Positions 25,870-33,726 of a DNA stretch of 64,000 nucleotides are shown piece after piece (within the stretch, counting starts at the first letter, position 1; each line of letters begins with the position of its first letter). Under the pieces are notes generated by a model that saw only the letters and a list, made by a program, of their open reading frames with translations, was not told the origin of the DNA and did no database searches. Where the stretch lies: positions 2,232,001 to 2,296,000 of the forward strand of contig NZ_JACHDP010000001.1 in assembly GCF_014201145.1 (NCBI RefSeq), read 5' to 3'. The position numbers were made by a program, and so were the translations under genes. The stretch comes from Micromonospora parathelypteridis (GTDB lineage Bacteria > Actinomycetota > Actinomycetes > Mycobacteriales > Micromonosporaceae).

Positions 25870-26979
25870 TCAGGCGTGGGCGAGGCGGCCGGCGACCGCC
25901 GCGACGTGCTCGTCGGTCTCGGTCAGCGCGACCCGGACGTACTGGCCGGCGCTGGGGCCGTAGAAGACGCCGGCCGCGACCAGGATGCCGCGCCGAGCCA
26001 GCCAGTCGACGGTCTGCCAGCAGTCCTCACCGCGGGTGAGCCAGAGGTAGAGACCGGCCTCCGAGTGCTCGACCGTGAAGCCGGCACCGGTGAAGGCCGC
26101 CGTCAACACCTCGCGACGCGCGCGGTAGCGCTCCCGCTGCTCGTCGGCGTGTCGCTCGTCCTGCAGTGCCGCCACCATCGCCGCCTGCACCGGCGCCGGC
26201 ACGATCATGCCCGCGTGCTTGCGAACCTTGAGCAGCTCGGCGACGAGCGCCGGGTCGCCGGCCACGAACCCGGCCCGGTAGCCGGCGAGGTTGGAACGCT
26301 TGGAGAGCGAGTGCAGGGCCAGCACACCGTCGTAGCTGCCACCGCTGACCTGCGGGGACAGCACCGAGACCGGCTCCGCCGACCAGCCGAGCGGCAGGTA
26401 GCACTCGTCGCTGGCGACCACCGCGCCACGCTCCCGGGCCCAGTCGACCACCTTTCGCAGGTGCGCTGCGGGCAGCACCCGGCCAGTGGGATTGCCGGGC
26501 GAGTTGACCCAGACCAGGCGGACCCGCGAGGTCGGCCCGACCGAGGTGAGCGAGTCGGTGCGGACGACGGTCGCACCGGCCAGCCGGGCCCCGTCCTCGT
26601 AGGTCGGGTACGCGATCGACGGCACCACCACCACGTCACCCGGACCGATGCCCAGCAGGGTGGGCAGCCAGGCGACCATTTCCTTCGAGCCGATGGTCGG
26701 CAGCACGCCGAGACCGTCGACCCCGGCGCCACACGCCCGGGACACCCACGCCGCGATCGCGGCACGCAACGCCGGGGTGCCGGCGGTCAGCGGATAACCG
26801 GGAGCATCGGACGCGTCAGCGAGCGCCTGGCGGATCACCTCGGGCACCGGGTCGACCGGCGTACCCATGGAGAGGTTGATCAGGCCTTCCGGATGCGCCG
26901 CGGCCAGCGTGGCCGCGGCGTCCAGGGTGTCCCAGGTGAACTCGGGCAGTCGCGACGAGACCGGCGCGGGCCGGTTCAG
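25870..26979 (-). CDS. dapC: Succinyldiaminopimelate aminotransferase, probable CTG start
   Basis: A 369-residue class-I PLP aminotransferase making N-succinyl-LL-DAP from the 6-oxo acid. Visible: SRLPEFTWDTLDAA, INLSMGTPVDPVP, GSKEMVAWLP, VNSPGNPTG (~157), SDECYLPLGW (~188) and the Schiff-base Lys in HSLSKRSNLAGYR (~218). This wording matches actinobacterial DapC. No ATG, GTG or TTG lies between the ferredoxin stop and SRLPEF; the frame opens at CTG (26979-26977), which overlaps the ferredoxin stop as CTGA and has GCGAGGG just upstream. A CTG start is therefore proposed, with start uncertain. Confidence 0.9.
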   Translation of the reverse strand: MNRPAPVSSRLPEFTWDTLDAAATLAAAHPEGLINLSMGTPVDPVPEVIRQALADASDAPGYPLTAGTPALRAAIAAWVSRACGAGVDGLGVLPTIGSKEMVAWLPTLLGIGPGDVVVVPSIAYPTYEDGARLAGATVVRTDSLTSVGPTSRVRLVWVNSPGNPTGRVLPAAHLRKVVDWARERGAVVASDECYLPLGWSAEPVSVLSPQVSGGSYDGVLALHSLSKRSNLAGYRAGFVAGDPALVAELLKVRKHAGMIVPAPVQAAMVAALQDERHADEQRERYRARREVLTAAFTGAGFTVEHSEAGLYLWLTRGEDCWQTVDWLARRGILVAAGVFYGPSAGQYVRVALTETDEHVAAVAGRLAHA

Positions 26980-27302
26980 TGGCCCTCGCCGCGCGGCGCC
27001 TGCGCGGCGACGAAGGTGGCGTCCTTCTCCACCTTGCCGACCTTCGAGGCGCCACCGGGCGAACCCAGGTCCTCGAAGAACTCGTAGTTGGCGCCGGTGT
27101 AGTCCTTCCACTGCTCCGGGACGTCGTCCTCGTAGAAGATCGCCTCCACCGGGCAGACGGGCTCGCAGGCACCACAGTCGACGCACTCGTCGGGGTGGAT
27201 GTAGAGCATCCGGTTGCCCTCGTAAATGCAGTCGACCGGGCACTCCTCGATACATGCCTTGTCGAGCACATCCACGCACGGCTCGGCGATGATGTAGGTC
27301 AC
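26976..27302 (-). CDS. fdxA: 7Fe ferredoxin, FdxA type
   Basis: A 108-residue soluble electron carrier. Eight cysteines occur as CVDVLDKAC..C..C and CVDCGACEPVCP, matching one [3Fe-4S] and one [4Fe-4S] cluster, with PVDCIYEGNRMLYIHPDEC typical of FdxA/FdxC. GTG 27302 has GGAGGAG 7 nt upstream; a frame to 27320 adds only Arg residues and is rejected. It is directly coupled to dapC (CTGA overlap), a pairing known in mycobacteria. Divergent from the GNAT gene across a 79-nt promoter region. Confidence 0.95.
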   Translation of the reverse strand: MTYIIAEPCVDVLDKACIEECPVDCIYEGNRMLYIHPDECVDCGACEPVCPVEAIFYEDDVPEQWKDYTGANYEFFEDLGSPGGASKVGKVEKDATFVAAQAPRGEGH

Positions 27303-27353
27303 CGGTCTTCTCCTCCGCAAGACGCGCCGCGATCTCCCGCGACGGTAAGAGCC

Positions 27354-27359
27354 TAGTAT
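27354..27359 (+). promoter_or_regulatory. -10 element TAGTAT upstream of the GNAT gene
   Basis: TAGTAT lies 22 nt before the GTG start at 27382, with a GGGGAGGGGG ribosome site between them. No clear -35 was seen. Confidence 0.4.
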
Positions 27360-27381
27360 CTCGCCGGGGAGGGGGTCGATC

Positions 27382-28512
27382 GTGCTCCGACAGCAGGATG
27401 TGGGACACCGGATCGTGGTCCGCCGGATTGTGGGGATTCGCGAAGGTCGCCCGCTCTTTTCCGATGCACTCGGCGAGCTGGTCGAGCTGAGCGAGACTCA
27501 TCTCACCCTCTCCACCGCACAGGGCCAGCTGCGGGTCCCGGTGGCGCAGGTCCACCGCGCCAAGCGGGTGCCGCCGACCCGCCGGCCGACCGCCGCGGCG
27601 GTCGTGGCGCTCGAGCGGGCCGCCGACGAGGCCTGGCCGGCACCGACCCGGGATCGGCTCGGTGATTGGCTGCTCCGCTCGGCTGACGGCTGGACCGGGC
27701 GGGCCAACTCCGCGCTGCCGATCGGCGACCCGGACCGCCCGCTGCCCGCCGCCGTGGACGCGGTCGAGCGCTGGTACGCCAATCAGGGCCAGACACCGAA
27801 GATCAACACGCCGCTGCCACTCGCCGCCCCGGTCGGTGCGGAGTTGGACGCCCGCGGCTGGGGAGTCAACCCGCCGGTACTGGTGCAGACCACCCCGCTC
27901 CCCCAACTGGCGTCGGCGTCCGCCGGAGCCCCGCCCACCAACCCGCCAGCCACGGACCCACCCGCGGCCAACCCGCCAGCCGCCGACCCACCGACGGCCG
28001 GCTCACCGGACGGTGGCGGGCACGCCGCCGCTTCCGCCGGCCCCGCCGCTTCCGCCGACCCGGTCGGTGCCGCTGGCGGGCCCGCCGATGCCTGGAGCGG
28101 CGCGGTCGTCGAGCTGGCCAGCGCGCCGAGCGAGGCGTGGCTGGCCGTAGCCGCCGGCCGCAAGGGCGGCCTACCGGACGCCGCCCGGCACGTGCTCACC
28201 GCCGTGGACCAGGTCCGGTTCGCCCACGTGTACGCCAACGGCGAGCTGGTGGCGGTCGGCCGGGGCACGGTGACCGGCCAGGGGCGCTGGTTGGGCCTCA
28301 GCCTGATCGAGGTGCTGCCGGTGGCCCGCCGACGGGGGCTGGCGCGCCGGCTGATCCACGAGCTGGCCGCCTGGGGCGTGTCCGCCGGCGCGACGCACGC
28401 GTTCCTCCAGGTCGAGCAGCGCAACACGGAGGCCGTCACGCTCTACCAGCGGCTCGGCTTCACCACCCACCACACCTATCTGACCCGGTTCGCCCCGAAC
28501 TCACAACGGTGA
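27382..28512 (+). CDS. GNAT-family N-acetyltransferase with N-terminal beta domain
   Basis: A 376-residue protein: an N-terminal SH3-like segment (~1-60), a linker, and a C-terminal acetyltransferase with LIEVLPVARRRGLARRLIHEL (acetyl-CoA binding, ~310-330) and QVEQRNTEAVTLYQRLGF (~345-362). This two-part build resembles the mycobacterial Rv0428c/cg3035 group. A low-complexity PP(A/T)(T/A)(D/N) repeat linker (~186-212) separates the parts, encoded by tandem nucleotides 27937-28010. Substrate unknown. GTG start with GGGGAGGGGG upstream. Confidence 0.88.
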   Translation: MLRQQDVGHRIVVRRIVGIREGRPLFSDALGELVELSETHLTLSTAQGQLRVPVAQVHRAKRVPPTRRPTAAAVVALERAADEAWPAPTRDRLGDWLLRSADGWTGRANSALPIGDPDRPLPAAVDAVERWYANQGQTPKINTPLPLAAPVGAELDARGWGVNPPVLVQTTPLPQLASASAGAPPTNPPATDPPAANPPAADPPTAGSPDGGGHAAASAGPAASADPVGAAGGPADAWSGAVVELASAPSEAWLAVAAGRKGGLPDAARHVLTAVDQVRFAHVYANGELVAVGRGTVTGQGRWLGLSLIEVLPVARRRGLARRLIHELAAWGVSAGATHAFLQVEQRNTEAVTLYQRLGFTTHHTYLTRFAPNSQR

Positions 28513-28545
28513 CCGACCCGCCGGAGCGACTCCCGGGCGATGAAC

Positions 28546-28611
28546 GACTCCCATATCCCCGACGTGGGGTATCGGATTCCCGGGACACCCCCACATCGGC
28601 GATATCGAGTC
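28546..28611. repeat. Imperfect 23-bp inverted repeat
   Basis: 28546-28569 pairs with 28589-28611 (imperfect: GACTC..CATATCCCCGACGTGGGG against CCCCACATCGGCGATATCGAGTC). Located between convergent GNAT and membrane-protein genes; may act as terminator. Confidence 0.55.
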
Positions 28612-28660
28612 GATCAGGCGTGCTCCCGCTGCCGACGCCGACAACGGGGGCCAGCGGCGT

Positions 28661-29125
28661 TCAGCGGCGGACGACGCGGCGGGGCTTGGCGGCCTTGACT
28701 TCGGCGTACCGCTTGAGCTGCCAGGAGCGGTAGTCGCGTCCGAGCGCGGTGAGCACCAGGTAGCCGATCAGCACGCCGGCACCGGAGGCGAGCAGGTACA
28801 GCCAGATCTGGGCGAAGAACGTCGGCGCGCCGCCAGCGAACGGGTTGTGACCGATCAGCAGAGGCCCGATCAGCACGGTCAGCACCATCGCGATCAGCAC
28901 CACGAGGGCCATGTCGGCCGCCCAGTCCGCGAGCGGTCGGCGACGCCCCCAGCGGAAGGCGACCACGGCCAGGATCAGCCCGATCACCGCGAACATCGCC
29001 AACGACACCCGGTCGGCGGTGGTGTCGTCACCCTCGAAGCCGAACCGGATGATCAGCCGGGCGATCACGTTGACCGCGAACAGTGCTGCTACGAGCACCC
29101 CGACATCACGCCACCGTCTGTCCAT
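28661..29125 (-). CDS. Four-helix membrane protein, unknown
   Basis: A 154-residue integral membrane protein with four predicted transmembrane segments at about 8-26, 42-59, 71-90 and 103-126, and a very basic C-terminus (LKRYAEVKAAKPRRVVRR). ATG 29125 has GCAGGAGG 8 nt upstream. No family recognised. It lies 65 nt downstream of another membrane protein and mshB, probably in the same leftward operon. Confidence 0.8.
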   Translation of the reverse strand: MDRRWRDVGVLVAALFAVNVIARLIIRFGFEGDDTTADRVSLAMFAVIGLILAVVAFRWGRRRPLADWAADMALVVLIAMVLTVLIGPLLIGHNPFAGGAPTFFAQIWLYLLASGAGVLIGYLVLTALGRDYRSWQLKRYAEVKAAKPRRVVRR

Positions 29126-29190
29126 CGCAGGACCTCCTGCCGTACGCCCCGTCGCGGGGCTCGCATCCCTGGCTGGAATATCTACCACCC

Positions 29191-29661
29191 TTACCTGGGT
29201 GGCGTCATCAGTCCGAGCGTGGTCGGCGGAGCGAGGATCTGGCGGAAGCCCATCACCGCGAAGGTCATCGCTCCGGCCACGATCATGGCGAGACCGACCC
29301 AGTTGTCGCCGGACAGCAACAGGTCGCCCTCGCTGGTCCGGATGGCGGCGACCGCCATCAGCGCGAACCAGGGCACCGCGGGCAGCGCCACGGCCCACCT
29401 GCGGCCAACCGCCTCGTACGCGAACCAGCTCAGCGCGATGTTGGCGCCGACGGCGAGGAGTGCCGACACGCCGATCAGTTGGCCGCCGACGCGGACCGTG
29501 GCGAGCAGCAACTCCAGCACCCCGGTGAGCACTCCGGCGACCACCACGACGATCGCGCCGGCCAGCCGCAGGCCCAGGTCCAGCAGTCGCGGCGGCGGCC
29601 CTGCCGGGGGTGGGGCGTCCTGGTCGTCCACGAGTGTCATCGGTGCGGCGGGCAGGGTCAC
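29191..29661 (-). CDS. Membrane protein coupled to mshB, unknown
   Basis: A 156-residue membrane protein with a proline-rich cytosolic start ([11 protein letters not shown]) and four hydrophobic segments (~34-52, 57-75, 88-104, 121-140). GTG 29661 overlaps the mshB stop (GTGA), so it is translationally coupled to mycothiol synthesis. Function unknown; an interior ATG at 29640 is an alternative start. Confidence 0.8.
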   Translation of the reverse strand: MTLPAAPMTLVDDQDAPPPAGPPPRLLDLGLRLAGAIVVVVAGVLTGVLELLLATVRVGGQLIGVSALLAVGANIALSWFAYEAVGRRWAVALPAVPWFALMAVAAIRTSEGDLLLSGDNWVGLAMIVAGAMTFAVMGFRQILAPPTTLGLMTPPR

Positions 29662-30575
29662 CGGAGACCTGCCGCCGCGACCGGGGACCGGTCCGGGGCG
29701 GTCTCCTCGGGGAGCCCGGCGAAGAGGTCGTCCTCCCAGCCGTACGGCCCGGCACCTGGGCCCTTCTCGCCGACCGCGAGGGTGAAGAACTCCACGCCCA
29801 TGAACTCGCCGCCGAAGTTACCGGCGATCGAGTAGAGCCAGGAGGTGGACGGGATCTGGGTGGCGTGCGCCCGCATCGCGGCCTCCTTGGCCGTGTGCTG
29901 GTCGGTGCCGTCGATCCGGGCGGCGATCTCGGCGTCCGGGGTGCCGAAGGGCAGGTCGGCGATGTCCTTGATACCGCCGAACGGGTTGTCGGAGGACTCG
30001 GCGAAGTGCGTCATGCCGGCCTCCAGCACGCTGAGCGGCATGGCCGTCCAGTAGACCTTCAGCGGGGCGCAGCCCTCGGCGGCGGCCAACTCGACAGCGC
30101 GCATCGCCACCCGGTGCGCCTGGATGTGGTCGGGGTGACCGTAGAAGCCGTTCGGGTCGTACGTGATCAAAACCTGCGGGCGGACCTCCCGCATGATCTC
30201 CACCAGGTGCCCGGCGGCCTCGTCGAGGTCGGCCTGCCAGAAGGCGCGGGGGTGCTCGTTGGTCGCGAGCCCCATCATCCCCGAGTCGCGGTAGCGGCCG
30301 GCGCCGCCGAGGAAGCGGTAGTCACTGACGCCGAGCGCCGCGCACGCGGCGGCCAGCTCGGTGATCCGGTACCCGCCGAGCTGGTCGGCCTCGGCGGCGG
30401 CGAGCTGGGCCAGCGCGGGTTCGTGGATCTCGCCCTCCTCGCCGAGGGTGCAGGTCACCAGCGTGACGTGCGCGCCGTCCGCGGCGTAGTGAGCCATCGT
30501 CGAGCCGGTGCCGATCGACTCGTCGTCGGGGTGCGCGTGGACCAGCAGCAGGCGGCGGTCGGGCAGCATCGTCAC
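29658..30575 (-). CDS. mshB: N-acetyl-1-D-myo-inositol-2-amino-2-deoxy-alpha-D-glucopyranoside deacetylase
   Basis: A 305-residue LmbE-like zinc deacetylase, the second enzyme of mycothiol synthesis, which yields GlcN-Ins. The zinc/catalytic motif AHPDDES (His15, Asp17, Asp18 with this start) and the third ligand region [10 protein letters not shown] (~141-150) are intact, and TCTLGEEGE is typical of MshB rather than the conjugate amidase Mca. The GTG at 30575 is chosen because TAGAGT lies exactly 7 nt before it; the alternative GTG at 30584 would overlap that hexamer. Mycothiol is the actinobacterial glutathione substitute. Confidence 0.93.
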   Translation of the reverse strand: MTMLPDRRLLLVHAHPDDESIGTGSTMAHYAADGAHVTLVTCTLGEEGEIHEPALAQLAAAEADQLGGYRITELAAACAALGVSDYRFLGGAGRYRDSGMMGLATNEHPRAFWQADLDEAAGHLVEIMREVRPQVLITYDPNGFYGHPDHIQAHRVAMRAVELAAAEGCAPLKVYWTAMPLSVLEAGMTHFAESSDNPFGGIKDIADLPFGTPDAEIAARIDGTDQHTAKEAAMRAHATQIPSTSWLYSIAGNFGGEFMGVEFFTLAVGEKGPGAGPYGWEDDLFAGLPEETAPDRSPVAAAGLR

Positions 30576-30582
30576 GACGGTC

Positions 30583-30588
30583 ACTCTA
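30583..30588 (-). promoter_or_regulatory. -10 element TAGAGT for leaderless mshB
   Basis: TAGAGT on the minus strand with a 7-nt gap to the GTG at 30575. Confidence 0.45.
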
Positions 30589-30657
30589 ACTGGCGGTTAC
30601 GGCCGGCCGGCACTGACGCGTCCGCCCAGGTCGGCCACATCACCTCCCGTACCGCTC

Positions 30658-30663
30658 TACGAT
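30658..30663 (+). promoter_or_regulatory. -10 element TACGAT for leaderless S9 peptidase
   Basis: TACGAT is 7 nt before the GTG at 30671; no ribosome site is present in between. Confidence 0.55.
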
Positions 30664-30670
30664 TTGGCGT

Positions 30671-32815
30671 GTGGACTTTCCGGAGCTGGCCGCCCGCACC
30701 CGCCGGTTCAGCCACGGCGCGCCACGCGCTGTCTCCGTGGCTGAGGACGGCGCCCGGGTGATCTTCCTGCGCTCTGCCGGCCCGGAGGATCCGGCGGACG
30801 CGCTCTGGCTGCTGGACGTGGCCACCGCCGAGGAACGTCTGGTCGCCGATCCGGCGACCCTGCTGGGCGAAGGCGGGGATGTCAGGGTCCTGTCCCCCGG
30901 CGAACGCGCGCTGCGCGAGCGGCTACGGCTCAGCGCCGCCGGCATCGGCTCGTACGCGCTGGACGCCGCCGGTCGGGTTGCGGTGTTCGCGCTGGCCGGG
31001 CGGTTGTTCCGGGCCGATCTGGTGCACGGCGACGTGGTCGAGGTGGCCGCTGTCGGCCCGGTGCTGGACCCACGTCCGGACCCGACCGGGCAGCGTCTGG
31101 CGTACGTGACCGACGCGGCCGAGGGTGTGCGTCGGGGCGAGCTGCGGGTGATCGACGCCGAGGGCACCGACAGTCTGCTGGCCGGCGAGGACGCCGGGGT
31201 GAGCTGGGGGTTGGCCGAGCACATCGCGGCTGAGGAGTTCGGCCGGTTCCGGGGCTACTGGTGGGCGCCGGACGGCCGCATGGTGCTCGCCGCCCGGGTC
31301 GACGAGTCCCGCCTGGAACGCTGGCACCTGCACGACCCGGCCGAGCCGGCCAGCCCGCCGACCGCCGTCGCGTACCCCCGGGCTGGTGGGCCGAACGCGG
31401 AGGTCAGCCTGCACCTGCTGGACCTCGACGACGGCTGGGTCGACGTGCACTGGGACCGGGAGACCTACCCGTACCTGACCGCGGTCAGCTGGGTCGAGGG
31501 CAGCCCACTGATCACCGTGCTGCGTCGCTCGCAGCAGCACGGGCTGGTGCTGGCGGTGGACCCACGCACGGGTGAGACGCAGGTGCACGCCGAGTTGGCC
31601 GATCCGCGTTGGGTCGAGCCGATCGCCGGCACACCGGCGCACCTGCCGGACGGCCGGGTGCTGGTCGGCGGGGAGTTGGCACACGACGGGTACGACGCCC
31701 GCTGCCTCTTCGCCGACGGCACCCTGCTCACCCCGCCGTCGCTGTACGTCCGGCGGGTGGTGGGTCGACTGCCGGCCGCCAGCGGCCCGGCCGACCTGCT
31801 GGTGGAGGCGAGCGACGGCGAACCGAGCGAGCGGCACCTGTTCCGGGTCCGCACCACCATCGGTGGTGGGGTGGACGCACGCCGGGTCACTACCGACTCG
31901 GGTTGGCACACCGCCGCCGTGGGCGGTGACGTGCTGGCCGTCGGGGTCGCGTCGCTGGACCACGCCGGGGTGCGGTGGACGGTTCGTCGCGGCGACCAGG
32001 AGATCGCCGAGCTGCGGTCCTTCGCGGCCACCCCGCCGTACCAGCCGCTGCCGCTGTTGGAACGGGTGACCGATCGGCGGCTGCCGGCGGCGGTCCTCTA
32101 CCCCGACAACCACGTCACGGGTCGGCGGCTGCCGGTGCTGCTGGACATCTACGGCGGGCCGGGGCACCAGGAGGTGGTGGCGGCCCGGGCCGCCTGGCTG
32201 GAACGGCAGTGGTGGGCCGACGCCGGGTTCGCGGTGGTCACCATCGACAACCGGGGTACGCCGGGAGTGGCCCCGTCGTTCGAGAAGGCGATCCACCGAC
32301 GGGTGGCCGACGTGATCCTGAGCGACCAGATCGACGCCCTGACCGCGCTCGCCGGCAAGCATCCCGACCTGGACCTGGGTCGGGTGGGGGTGCGCGGCTG
32401 GTCGTTCGGCGGGTGGCTGGCCGGGTTGGCGGTGCTGCGTCACCCGGAGCTGTTCCGGTGCGGGATCGCGGGCGCTCCGGTCACCGACTGGGCGCTGTAC
32501 GACACCGCGTACACCGAGCGTTATCTGGGGTTGCCGGAGGACGGCATGGACGTCTACGCGCACCACTCGCTTGTCGAGTTGGCCGCCGAGGCGGTCACCG
32601 GCCCGGACCAGGCTCGCCCGTTGCTGTTGGTGCATGGCCTGGCCGACGACAACGTGGTGGCCGCACACACGCTCCGGCTCTCCGCGGCCCTGTTGAGCAC
32701 CGGCCGCCCGCATGCCGTGCTGCCGCTGACCGGCGCCACCCACATGGCCGCGAACGGCACCGCCGAGCGCCTGCTCCCCCTGGAACTGGACTTCCTCCGT
32801 ACCCACCTGCTGTGA
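30671..32815 (+). CDS. S9-family prolyl peptidase, dipeptidyl peptidase IV-like
   Basis: A 714-residue serine peptidase. An N-terminal beta-propeller (~1-460) contains WGLAEHIAAEEFGRFRGYWW (~175-195), the DPP4-type double-Glu substrate clamp region. The alpha/beta-hydrolase domain carries LLDIYGGPGHQ (~495), catalytic Ser578 in GWSFGGW, Asp659 in HGLADDNV and His691 in GATHM. No signal peptide, so probably cytoplasmic peptide degradation. Leaderless start (see 30658). A GC-rich gap of 344 nt follows, holding only repeats C1 and D1. Confidence 0.93.
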   Translation: MDFPELAARTRRFSHGAPRAVSVAEDGARVIFLRSAGPEDPADALWLLDVATAEERLVADPATLLGEGGDVRVLSPGERALRERLRLSAAGIGSYALDAAGRVAVFALAGRLFRADLVHGDVVEVAAVGPVLDPRPDPTGQRLAYVTDAAEGVRRGELRVIDAEGTDSLLAGEDAGVSWGLAEHIAAEEFGRFRGYWWAPDGRMVLAARVDESRLERWHLHDPAEPASPPTAVAYPRAGGPNAEVSLHLLDLDDGWVDVHWDRETYPYLTAVSWVEGSPLITVLRRSQQHGLVLAVDPRTGETQVHAELADPRWVEPIAGTPAHLPDGRVLVGGELAHDGYDARCLFADGTLLTPPSLYVRRVVGRLPAASGPADLLVEASDGEPSERHLFRVRTTIGGGVDARRVTTDSGWHTAAVGGDVLAVGVASLDHAGVRWTVRRGDQEIAELRSFAATPPYQPLPLLERVTDRRLPAAVLYPDNHVTGRRLPVLLDIYGGPGHQEVVAARAAWLERQWWADAGFAVVTIDNRGTPGVAPSFEKAIHRRVADVILSDQIDALTALAGKHPDLDLGRVGVRGWSFGGWLAGLAVLRHPELFRCGIAGAPVTDWALYDTAYTERYLGLPEDGMDVYAHHSLVELAAEAVTGPDQARPLLLVHGLADDNVVAAHTLRLSAALLSTGRPHAVLPLTGATHMAANGTAERLLPLELDFLRTHLL

Positions 32816-32893
32816 ACCCCAGGTTGGTGGCGAGCTGGGTGATCGTCGCTGGGCGTCCGGGTCGCGGACGACCACGTTCCGTGCCGCGCACTC

Positions 32894-32973
32894 CCAAGAT
32901 CGCGCTCGATCCTGGATCGAGTGGTGACCCAGCGCTGGATGGCCACTACATCCAGGATCGAGCGTGACCTTGG
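32894..32973. repeat. Dispersed hairpin repeat, family C copy 1
   Basis: 31-nt arms 32894-32924 and 32943-32973 pair at 27 positions. The right arm (CCACTACATCCAGGATCGAG...) is nearly identical to that of copy 2 at 56497-56528. It follows the S9 peptidase gene. Confidence 0.85.
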
Positions 32974-33075
32974 AAGAACCCGGGCCGGCTGGACGACCTG
33001 GTGGGCCGTGGATCTCATGGCCGAGCGGGGTGAGCGCGTGCGTCGATGGCCGGTGGCGGATCTCGGGGGGACGGA

Positions 33076-33116
33076 GGTGGTCCCCTTCCGACAGCGCTGC
33101 CGGAAGGGGAGCCGCC
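33076..33116. repeat. Dispersed hairpin repeat, family D copy 1
   Basis: GGTGGTCCCCTTCCG (33076-33090) pairs with CGGAAGGGGAGCCGCC (33101-33116) with one bulge; followed by TGCC. Copy 2 is at 35773-35810. Confidence 0.75.
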
Positions 33117-33159
33117 TGCCCAGTCTTGAATCCGTGCAGGTTGTAGCGCGGGACGGCGG

Positions 33160-33534
33160 TCAGCTCTTGGGGCTGGGTCCGAAACGGTTCGCTCCGGGCG
33201 TGCCGTCCTGTACGAAGAACACGATCAGGACGATGGCGCCCACGATCGGCACCAGGCCGATCAGCACCCACCACCCCGCCCGGTCGGTGTCGTGCAGGCG
33301 TCGCACCGCGACAGCCAGCCCCGGCAGCAGGAGCCCCAGCGAGACGATTAGGCCGATGACGCCGTTCGACGAACCCTCCACGAAGTTCAGTCCCAGCGCG
33401 TTGTCCAGGATGGACGCGACAATGCCGAGAAGGACTGTGAACAAGACGAACCACCAGTACTCAGACCGGCGGGCCCGGCCCGTAAAGCCGACGTAGTTGC
33501 TGAGGACCGACTTGACGGCTGCAACGAAGGACAT
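33160..33534 (-). CDS. DUF805 membrane protein
   Basis: A 124-residue inner-membrane protein with the DUF805 hallmarks: FTGRARRSEYWWFVLF near the start (amphipathic RxxRxEYW then helix 1) and VRRLHDTDRAGWWVL before the last helix pair. Four hydrophobic segments. Function of DUF805 is unknown. ATG 33534 has CGGGAGAT 6 nt upstream in a locally AT-rich leader (33540-33600). Confidence 0.93.
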   Translation of the reverse strand: MSFVAAVKSVLSNYVGFTGRARRSEYWWFVLFTVLLGIVASILDNALGLNFVEGSSNGVIGLIVSLGLLLPGLAVAVRRLHDTDRAGWWVLIGLVPIVGAIVLIVFFVQDGTPGANRFGPSPKS

Positions 33535-33726
33535 AACTATCTCCCGTTTTTTGAGAGGTTCTCAAGGTCATTGCGAAGGCAGCCAAGCAGATCGATATAG
33601 CGGGGTCAACCGCCGAGCAGCCGAGGCGAAGTAGCCGTAGCGCCTACAAAAACGATCCGCGCCGGTGACCGCGTGGGGTTGCCGTCATCAGCGGCTGCTC
33701 GCCCTGAAACTCGACGTCCTCTTCCC

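Noticed and set aside
26980..27906. Long frame upstream of dapC
   Set aside because: It reads through fdxA and the GNAT gene in a wrong frame, with no conserved residues.
33535..33726. Small ORFs between DUF805 and LysR
   Set aside because: Arg/Pro/Ser-rich with no ribosome site; the region is leader plus 3' spacer.
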